Under the pieces are notes generated by a model that had not been told where the DNA came from, ran no database searches, and saw nothing but the letters and a program-made list of their open reading frames with translations. The translations under genes were made by a program, and so were the position numbers. DNA of 64,000 nt, from contig JAYXKI010000013.1 in NCBI GenBank assembly GCA_037892935.1, forward strand, positions 62,001 through 126,000, written 5' to 3'. The DNA is from Phlebopus portentosus (taxonomy: Eukaryota; Basidiomycota; Agaricomycetes; Boletales; Boletinellaceae). Position 1 is the stretch's first letter. Every line of letters begins with the position of its first letter. Positions 56,114 to 64,000 of the stretch are shown piece by piece.

Positions 56114-58134
56114 TCAATGTCGTCCGTGAACTTTCTGCGATTTCTTCCACTCCTTCAACATTATGCGTCGTTCGTCTTGGGTGGACATGGCTTGTGCAAA
56201 TTCTAGCAGACGCCAGACGTCAACGAAGTTGCTCGCAAGCCCAAGACTGATACGGACGACGCCAAGCTCGTGGCCAACGCGATTTTCGAATTCTCTCAAG
56301 GTCACACCTTCATATAGTTGTTCCATATCACCCTCAATCCCGATTATCGCGGCTGCACCTCCGGGATTACATACGCATCCCGTGCGGAGCGAGATCTTGT
56401 GCTGTGCTGCAGCGTGCTCGATGAATGAAAGGGGAAGCATAGCACCATCGGGCTTTATAACACGAATTCAAAGGGCAGTAGTCAGCATCAAATGATAAGG
56501 ACAAATCAGAACTAGATTCAACTCACGTCTAGAAAATGCAAGGAGACCGTTGATCCGAAGTTGGCTTGGTCTCCTATCTCTCTCAGTCGGCGTGTCGGGA
56601 GCCGAGACAAAATTTTTACGACTCGCGCGCCGTTGATGTCATGCCGCAGGTCATTGAGTCCAGCAACGAGGTAGTGAAGTAAAGATGATAATCGCAAAGG
56701 AAGGAACGGGAGGTACAGCTTGAGGAAGCGGAGGCCGTGCGTAACCGCAGGTAGACTAAGATAGTTGATGGTACCATCCTACATTAAGGACATCGGTCAA
56801 AATGTGCCTGCATAAGGTCTATTTGAGGAACTCTCACCTGGAACTGTTCGACGAGATCGTCCGCCATGGTGACAAGCGAGCCGGGTACCTGCACGACATC
56901 GACAGTCCCGCCAGCGAACCAAGGTCGATGAAGGATGCGCAGAAAATCTTCTTTCACCACAAGAGCACCGACTCCTGTTGGGAATCCAGTCATTTTGTAA
57001 AAGCTGACACACATGGCATCGACGGGAGTCTCCGTAAGGTCAATTGCCGAGGTTGCGGCGAGCGCGGCTGCGTCGAGAAGTGTGTGATAACCCAGGCTCT
57101 TTGCGTAAGCACAGATGGCAAGCGGATTTTTTGTATTAGAAATGTTCGAGAGCCCTGTGAGCGCAAGAAGACACGGAGGCCCTCCCGAAGAAGGCCGGTT
57201 TTCATTAAGGACGTTCTAAACGGAATGGGAAAGCATATAAATCATTAGTCGATTGCAAGATTGTTTACTAACGAGTGAACGAACCTCAGTTTCGAGCAAG
57301 TCTACGCCGCCACGGCTTCCCGCTCTCAGGTAGACCACGCGTGCTCCTGCTTGGGACGCAAAACGCCGGATTCCGTTGACGCTATTATGTGAGTCCACTC
57401 CTAGAACAAAGGAACCTCCTTCGCGGAAAGGATAAGACTCTCCGACAAGCTTCAGAGCCCCTGTGGCATTCTGAGTGAAGATTACCTAAGAGCAGTTTAG
57501 TATGCATTAGAAACTGATAATCAAGACTGTTTACTTACAGTGTATCCAGGCGGTGCCTTAAAGAAGTCGAGAACTGCCGTTCGTGCCTCGAGAGCAAGAT
57601 TTGTTGATGTCTGAGAGCTATACAAGCGTAATCAGATGTTGCTCGTGTGGTATCAATCACAATCTGAAACGCTGATGTTTACCTGTTGCTGACCGAGTGG
57701 GTATTACCCATGATGTTGCGTGAAAGGAAGTCGGCATGGATCTGGACAAGGCTTTCCGGGAAGAGACAACCGCCCATGTAATCGACGTACGTTTCGTCGG
57801 TGCGTGTCAAGCGGGTATAATCACTCCGTCTGAGAGAATCAACAATCCACGTCTGACGATACTCAGGGTAGGTATCGATGAAGGAGTCGAATGCCTGTTT
57901 GAGCTCAGGCAATGCCTCAATCGCATGGTCGTCGGGTTTAACGAGAGTATGTTGAATGACGGCGGCGCTCTTCTCGTTCCAGTGAGTGTCACTGGTGGTC
58001 GAGCTGCCTGAATGAAGTGACTCTTGGGAGGGGAAAGCAGTGAGACATGAGAGCTTGTGAGCCAGCTTTGGGTGCTGCGGCGCTGACGGACGATTGGCAG
58101 TGGCGCCAGACTTGGAACTGTGTGCGTTGCCCAT
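56114..58134 (-). CDS. Molybdenum-cofactor-sulfurase-like aminotransferase class V protein, no MOSC domain
   Basis: PLP-dependent cysteine-desulfurase fold. Starts MGNAHSSKSG at 58134; reads YTRLTRTDETYVDYMGGCLF, IMGNTHSVSNSSQTSTNLAL, APPGYTVIFTQNATGALKLV, ESYPFREGGSFVLGVDSHNS, SNISNTKNPLAICAYAKSLG, TLLDAAALAATSAIDLTETP (Asp that contacts PLP), MCVSFYKMTGFPTGVGALVV (Schiff-base Lys) and SLRTGCVCNPGGAAAIIGIE (the RTGC-x-CN motif with the catalytic Cys). At least six exons with GT-AG introns. It ends SQKVHGRH after the desulfurase domain, whereas full MOCOS proteins carry a C-terminal MOSC domain for cofactor binding. So it is either a desulfurase working with a separate MOSC partner or a paralogue with another sulfur acceptor. 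Confidence 0.8.
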
Positions 58135-61100
58135 TATACGACGTGAGGATGAAGGGGGGATTGATGAGGTCCACAGGGATGCCAGATCGCATTTTTATCC
58201 TCTGCAGCAGACCTGATTACCGGAAATGTGTTATTGTTTGGGCTTGCTCAGGGAGGACAAGAGTGTAAATCCGAAGCGCTGGCAAGAGCTGGGCTTACGG
58301 GATGATCTAAGATCACACCGGAATGTTTACCTGAAAGCACAATGCCCGTCCAGGAATGTGCAATTCAGAACCTCGCCGATTCGTTGGAGGAACCCGCTCG
58401 GATACTGCTCCGCCGTCAGAATGTGGCTAGGCATATCATGAACTGAATTGACAGTATTCAAATCCGGGATTACTCGAAATCCGCTAAAGTCCTGTTGGGC
58501 AGTGATCGGACAGTCCGCACTAGCCTAGGCATTTCGTTCCGTCGAGCATAGTAGAGAACAGCGCGCCGAGTGCACGTCCACGAAGTCACAAGATAGCCTG
58601 TCAGCATCGTTTTCCCCTAGAATGCCATTTCCTGCGACTTGATTCTGGGACGGGTCTGACTGCAGCGCGGAGACAACTGTCAATAATCCCGTCTGCCATT
58701 TTCTGCCTGTCCGCTGGCACCCCAAACTGGACTGTTCACCTCGGCAAGTCTCTGATGAGCACAATAGTGAGTTTTTGGAGACGCAGGCTTCGCGAAGCCT
58801 TGAGAAGCGAAGCAACATAGCCGAGGTTGAGAAGATGTTCAACTAGTGCTCATAGTGGATTGACGCGGATGCGCAAAGACGGAATTCAACCATGAGGGTA
58901 GCGCAGATCATGCTTTCAAACTCCGACACTTTCTGGTTCTGGTTCTGATGGACCAGGTGCTCAGTCGAAGAATAAAGGTAGGAAGCCTTCTACGCAGTTA
59001 TAGACCTGCATCCTTGAGAAATCAAATAGTTTATAGTCTATCTACTTGTTATGGTAGGAAGAATAGGCTAAGTGACAAGTATTCCTGATGTTACACTATC
59101 CTCTAAGCGGCAATAATCAAGGAAGAATTTCATGGAAATGTCCTCCCTTACGGAGTGAAAATTAAGGAATGCTTCATTGCCAGGAGAGATTCAATGGTCC
59201 GCCAGCATGGACAATAATGAGGGTGCTTGATTAGGAGTTATCATTGCAAAGGACTAGAGATGAAGAGCGTTTACCGAACCCAATTGCATATTTATTTCCA
59301 GCATGATCATGAGCCTTTAGATTGATATTTTCAAAATCTTGATACGAATCCCGATGGTATCCGGTACCTCGTTTCAGTAAGACTAAAGAAGATAATAGAT
59401 AACATTTACTACGTTTTAAGTTGAGCGCAGATCGATGTAATTGATGAGATCTAACATAAATGAGCTGTATTGCAGATTGAGTAGACGATTTAGACAAATT
59501 TTATTGTGATTTACTCACCCCAGTTTACATGACTGTCGGCATCTTCTCTTGCATCTCAATCTTTTCCAAAACAAATGAAACTTATTTTCATATTCCTGAA
59601 TCATCTCACAAGAAACACCGGAGATCCTCTTGATGCACTGGTTAAGTATTTCGTACGTTGGGTGCCTTGTAACAGTCCTCTCACCGCCGCGAATATTCAC
59701 CTCCGAGTGGCATGTTATGTCAATCAGATATGTGCAATCTGAGATTCTGAAAAAGGTGCCGACGGAGACGATCTGAAGTGCCGAACAAAGGCGTTAAGCA
59801 GGACGACACTTTACTCTATAGTAAGAACCAGAGTTCTCAAAAGCCATCGCGATACACCCTGATCGGTGCCATGCACTGCATAAATTACATCTCGATACTT
59901 CTTTCGCATTATGATTGGCTCTCATAAGCCGGAGAGGATCTTCGCCGAGCATTGGTCGTTGGAGTCCTGTCGTATAATAACAAGTCTTTTTCTGCCGAGC
60001 GACATTTTAGGTTGCCTTTTGTGAAGCCCATGAGAACCGAAGCACCATCACAAATCAAAACAATCAGACGGAACAAATCTTCATCAGGAGAAAAGCAAAA
60101 GGGCATCAGTATCAGCATTGTATTGATCCTACGTCAGCAACGGTGTTCCTGGAAACTCTGAGAGAAAACAGTAAACGAAACTGTTATTGCTGCAAAAGAA
60201 GTTTCCTGCCGAACCAATCATCTCAGAGCGGGCATCCGCAAAGAGTCGTCGTAGTTCTTGTGCCATGTGTCCCATTGGCACAATAGACGAGAAGAGGTAG
60301 ACGATGTGAATACAACCCGGCAATAATAAGGAGTAGCCGGTTCTCAAGGTCTGCGAAGCCAGCGTGGAACGCCACATAGTCACCAGGTACTTCTTGAGCT
60401 CCTATATTTGGTAAAATGTCAGAGCACCACAAAGGCGATAAGAAATCACTGCCCCGTTGATTTTTCGAGCCTCGGACTCTTGAATGCCATGGACCTTAGA
60501 GCCGTAAACATAAGGATTCGGATCCGGGGTGTCAAAATCCGAAAGATTGAATGATTTCAGTGCGTGACATGCATGATGCATGAGTATAAGGTTATTCGGA
60601 AGCCTGGAGGCTGAACAATTGCTCCTCCAGACAAAAGCCTACCGCGGTATACACAAACATCTTGTTTCGAAGAGACAACGAAAACAACGATTAGGAAGAA
60701 TCATAAGTCCCGCAACACAAAAGCATAGCTTGGAGCTTTCTGCATGAGAGTATCAAGAATATAAGCGCTCGCGCCTGAGATCCTATTGCTATCATGAGAG
60801 TTCCGGAATCCGGCAACCTCTTACTTGCATCGCCGGAGATGTGTGGATAAAAGATTTGTCCACACTCTGGATTGAACGTAAAAGGATTTGCACCACCGAA
60901 AACCATCGCCTCGGACTCGGACGATCAGATCATTTGTCCCCAGCTTAAGTCAAAGTGACAATTTCGAACCCGAAGACCACGTGGATCTATGAGTGTATGT
61001 AGAACGAACGTCATCAGTTCATCGTCGTCTAAAGAACAAGTTGGTAAATGACCGACGAGCCCGCGCAAAACACACAAAAAATGCCTTGAGATTTAGTAAC

Positions 61101-61622
61101 CAATGATTCGTGTCATTGAATCGCCTAACAGTCCAGAAGCGCGATAGCCAAAGAAGGTGCTAAACATCCTAACGCCACCTTCTACCGCGGTGCAGACGGA
61201 TTGTTCAGTCCGGCTAAGAGCGTGAACAAACATAGACAAACCCCTAGGATTGGAAATAACGCATCCCATTCTGCCTGATACTGTTCTGTCACAACTTTCG
61301 GAGGACTCGCCGGATCGTCTCAGTCATCTTTGCCCTGATCTAGCCGCGGTATCATTGAAAGACTTGTGCAGAAAGGACATAAGTCCGTCCTTGAATGATG
61401 GACTAAGAATGCCCGATCGCTGAGAAAATGCGGCGCTTCATCGAGAGCAAACTGGCCGGAGCGATGCTTTCTGCGCTCCTTGACAGATGTACTGGTGTCC
61501 GCAGTGAGCGTGTGCGAACTTGAGTCATGTGAGCGATCGTCATGCGTCAGTAGTGTTACACACGCTGTCGTATGTTCTATAAAATAGGAAGATACTGCGA
61601 TAAGTAATACATGGAAGTGATG
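58135..61622. other. Long gene-poor region; possible unresolved multi-exon gene on the minus strand
   Basis: Several minus-strand open frames between 59.5 and 60.9 kb (for example MVFGGANPFTFNPECGQIFY from 60906, ADLENRLLLIIAGLYSHRLP near 60340 and LILMPFCFSPDEDLFRLIVL near 60110) alternate with plausible splice sites. This could be a rapidly evolving membrane or secreted protein gene, or its remains. I could not assemble a convincing model. 58.8-59.2 and 61.0-61.6 kb show nothing recognisable. Confidence 0.3.
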
Positions 61623-62612
61623 CTACTGCAATGCAACGCATTGGTTAGCCAGGCGGTCGTGTCTTGAAAGGAAGGTAACTCACTTTTATGAACCTGGACA
61701 TGAACTTCTTGTGGAATTCTGTCCGTAGAAGGTCATTCACGAACTGTCCTTGTGGTTTATCAGAAGCAATCGCTTGATTCTTGAAGATTAAATCTGCACA
61801 TCAAATGAGTCGGATGGGTAACCGTCAGTGCCAGGCAGTGCTCACCATCATCCCAGCGTCGCTTGACTGCGAAGGTGCCAGGAGCCGTCGTGTTGACGCC
61901 CGTTTTTTGGCCAAGTGCTGCAGCCAGATTAAGGAGTGGATTTGCTGTTGCAATTTGCTCTTCCCGTGCCGTCTGAGCATTGGCGTTTTGCTCCCGTTCT
62001 AGCCTTTCCTTTTCCTCTGCACGCTCCCGTTTTATTCTTTCAAGTTCACGAAGTAATTCAGCGGTATCATCTTCTTCCTCAGACTCATCATCATCGCTGT
62101 ATAGTACAATCAGCCGATGAACGATAGGGAGCAAGAAAGTCACGTACTCGTCGTCACTGCCTGACTTCTCGTCTTTCTTGTCACCATTTGCTTCCGCTCC
62201 GCTCTTCTCGCTTGAGCTATCATCATCGTCATCCTTGTCAAGTTCAAGTGCTTCTTGTAGTAGCTTTCGTCGTTTATTTGTCTCATCGTCTTCTATTGCA
62301 GGTAGAGCAGTACGTGCTGGCGTGTCTTCAAGTACAGGTTTGCCGTCCGCCTTTCTCTTCTTCTCCCGAGCTGCCCGTTCAGCCTCCAAGAGTTCCGCGC
62401 GCAAGTCACGCTTTTCAACTTCTGAAGTAGAAGTCTGCCCTGGTTGACTAAGTTATTCTTATTAGACCACCAGGCCGTGTCTGGACTTGAGAAACGTACC
62501 GGAACTTCAACTTGGTATGTGATGGTTTGTCACGCACAGAGATCTGACGCGAGCCGCCCTTGACATCCTTTGCCTGGGCTGGATCCCATGTCGGCCTGTG
62601 AGCTGTGGACAT
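61623..62612 (-). CDS. CWC15: CWC15/AD-002 spliceosome component
   Basis: Component of the Prp19-associated (NineTeen) complex of the spliceosome (family knowledge). Starts MSTAHRPTWDPAQAKDVKGG, the invariant CWC15 N-terminus, with exon 1 ending KLKFR at 62500. The middle is charged (AELLEAERAAREKKRKADGK, ELDKDDDDDSSSEKSGAEAN, DDDESEEEDDTAELLRELER, IKRERAEEKERLEREQNANA), and the conserved end is NPLLNLAAALGQKTG, FAVKRRWDDDLIFKNQA, GQFVNDLLRTEFHKKFMSRF then IK. Introns are GT-AG. The last intron ends directly before TAG (61623-61625), so the final exon begins with the stop codon. Confidence 0.92.
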
Positions 62613-62867
62613 CGTAAGAGTACTTGAAAGAAAGTGAATTCGGTGCAAAAGTGACAGAGCTTGAAGACGTTACGTCACGCAATGCTGTGACAAATACGAA
62701 GTCACTTGTGACGAAGTAACCCCTCACTACGATTTTTTACTTTTGTTGCGCGGTCTTGGGTCTTGACTCAAGCTATCAGGACGGCGCCAGCAACTTGTCA
62801 AGCTCTACGTCTATTGCGCTGCTTCAGGCGGTTCAGTAGCTTTTTGGATTCATCTAGAGAAAGCAGG
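62613..62867. promoter_or_regulatory. Divergent promoter region of CWC15 and the pseudouridine synthase
   Basis: 255 bases separate the two start codons, which point away from each other. It contains GTCACT/GTGACGAAGT and CTTGTGACGAAG words in near-inverse arrangement (62675-62720). The shared region implies co-regulation of two RNA-maturation genes; inferred from layout only. Confidence 0.5.
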
Positions 62868-64000
62868 ATGGTAGATCCAAGCAGCACCTCTGCCAGCAGC
62901 GATCATGCTACGGAAAGGAGCCATGGTGGTCGACCAGGACTGAAGAAAATCCCACCGTATTGGTACCCGTTTAGGACGAACGCCAAAGCGCGCTGGTTCG
63001 ATCGAGAGATCCTTGAAGTTATCTCGACTGAGTTTAGGGATAGAAGTGTTGAATATTACGTGCGTACGTCAAACCTTACCTATTCCCTCTGCAGCTCTTT
63101 GACAACCCTTCTTCTCGCGGAATCAGCGATACGCCTTGCAATCTGGTGCGACCACGCTAAACGGCAAGATTGCACGCCCTGGGACCCTCATTCGAAACGG
63201 CGACACACTAGAGTAGGAGCCATGCTTGCGTTCTGTGAGCCCGACTGATGACATCTATGCGGAATTCGGAATTCTAGAAACATCGTACATCGACATGAGC
63301 CTCCAGTAACGTCGACACCGGTCGAAATCCTTCATCACGATGTTGAGCGAGAATTCATCGTTATCAACAAGCCTGGCAGTATTGTGCGTTCTCGCTTTCC
63401 GATTTGATGATTAGTGACTCATGCCAACTTACTAGCCTGTTCATGCCGCAGGCCGGTATTTCAGGAATTCCCTGATAGAGATCCTTAAGAATGACTTTGG
63501 GTTCCCAAAACTGTACCGTATGTTCTCACATGTACTCCTTTTGCTCGGCTGACGCATCGGCACGTAGCGTGTAATCGCCTAGATCGACTCACCTCGGGGC
63601 TGATGATCATCCCATTATCGGTGGAACGGGCACGTCTTCTCACGGACGAGTTCACGTCCGGATCTATCCAGAAAGAATATGTCGCGCGTGTTCGCGGGGA
63701 GTTCCCGGAGTGAGCATGTCACTGAGTGTCATTTACCTGTGACTCAATTCTGACTATAGACATCGGGCAGAGAGGAGATTACATGCGAAGAAGCATTACT
63801 TACAATCGATCGACAAATGGGTTTGAATATCGTTCATCCGGAGGGCAAGGTATGCACTCTTCTCGAAGAACCAGAAGTTGTGCTCACAGGTGCGATAGGA
63901 AGCGAAAACAATTTTCAAGCGCATGCATTATGACAAGAATACTAATACTAGCGTTGTTCACTGTGGGTCTATCGATATGCTGCCGCGAGAGTGTGCACTG
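62868..64000 (+). CDS. RNA pseudouridine synthase of RIB2/PUS8/PUS9 type (5' part; runs off the window)
   Basis: The first ATG is at 62868 (MVDPSSTSASSDHATERSHG). Conserved blocks: KIPPYWYPFRTNAKARWFDR, EILEVISTEFRDRSVEYY; after an intron ending near 63127, RYALQSGATTLNGKIARPGT and LIRNGDTLE. Next are IVHRHEPPVTSTPVEILHHD, REFIVINKPGSI, PVHAAGRYFRNSLIEILKND, the catalytic motif NRLDRLTSGLMIIPLSVERA (Asp of RLD) and QKEYVARVRGEFPE. These match the fungal family that makes tRNA pseudouridine 32 (Pus8/Pus9) and whose yeast Rib2 also carries a deaminase domain. Whether a C-terminal deaminase follows lies outside the window. Introns are short and GT-AG. Confidence 0.88.

Noticed and set aside
59500..60910. 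A confident membrane-protein gene
   Set aside because: Fragments look protein-like, but I could not build a phase-consistent set of exons or recognise a family.
62763..62867. Pseudouridine synthase start at 62763
   Set aside because: That position is TTG; the first ATG in frame is 62868.
1..64000. CRISPR arrays, rRNA, tRNA genes, bacterial operons
   Set aside because: No regularly spaced palindromic repeats with unique spacers, no recognisable tRNA or rRNA; genes are spliced eukaryotic genes.

Overview
The window looks like the nuclear genome of a basidiomycete fungus, most likely an agaricomycete. Genes carry many short GT-AG introns of about 50-60 bases, and conserved eukaryotic housekeeping genes sit beside typical agaricomycete families: a Crinkler/RHS-like NTPase, a DUF3602/Par32-like protein and TKL-like kinases. 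Fungal transposons fill much of the rest. No tRNA, rRNA or CRISPR array was recognised. All homology calls come from reading translated sequence against remembered family patterns; no search was run.

Layout. 261-1554 is SF3B4 (U2 snRNP). 1555-5690 is AT-rich decayed DNA with a broken gag-like reading frame. 5692-5889 looks like the N-terminal header of a Crinkler-like gene whose NTPase/nuclease body resumes at 32442-34272. Between them lies a four-level transposon nest with readable boundaries: a Tc1/mariner-type element (5892-32421, TSD TA) contains a Ty3/gypsy chromovirus (9876-31790, TSD GATAC). That chromovirus contains a gag-protease-only LTR element with very long LTRs (11069-18194) and an 8.1-kb DNA element (21973-30048, TSD AT). 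The DNA element contains a hAT-like MITE (25490-26121).

The 8.1-kb element is the most striking object. It has short terminal inverted repeats and AT-rich subterminal repeats but no transposase that I can see. It carries pieces of at least four host genes: Hsp70 (two pieces, one in permuted order), RNA polymerase II RPB1, a Sac3/GANP-domain protein and an Argonaute. Introns are retained, so the pieces were copied as DNA. It resembles the gene-capturing Pack-type transposons known from plants.

Right of the nest: an open reading frame starting with a histone H2A fragment (34714-35691), the Par32-like gene (37396-39721, minus), a structurally complete hAT transposon (41116-45163) with an uninterrupted seven-exon transposase, and a pogo-like element (45518-48790) whose transposase has four nonsense codons. 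Then comes a seven-exon gene joining a Zn2Cys6 DNA-binding domain to a protein kinase domain (49692-51307). A decayed duplicate (about 51446-51997) of the 40.3-40.9 kb region follows. The window ends in housekeeping genes: USO1/p115 (52662-55813, minus), a MOCOS-like aminotransferase-V protein (56114-58134, minus), CWC15 (61623-62612, minus) and, divergently, a pseudouridine synthase of the RIB2/PUS9 type that runs off the window (62868-64000).

The many stop codons that are TGA or TAG, and the CpG-to-TpG/CpA pattern in one readable internal duplicate, suggest that repeats here decay mainly by cytosine deamination at CpG.
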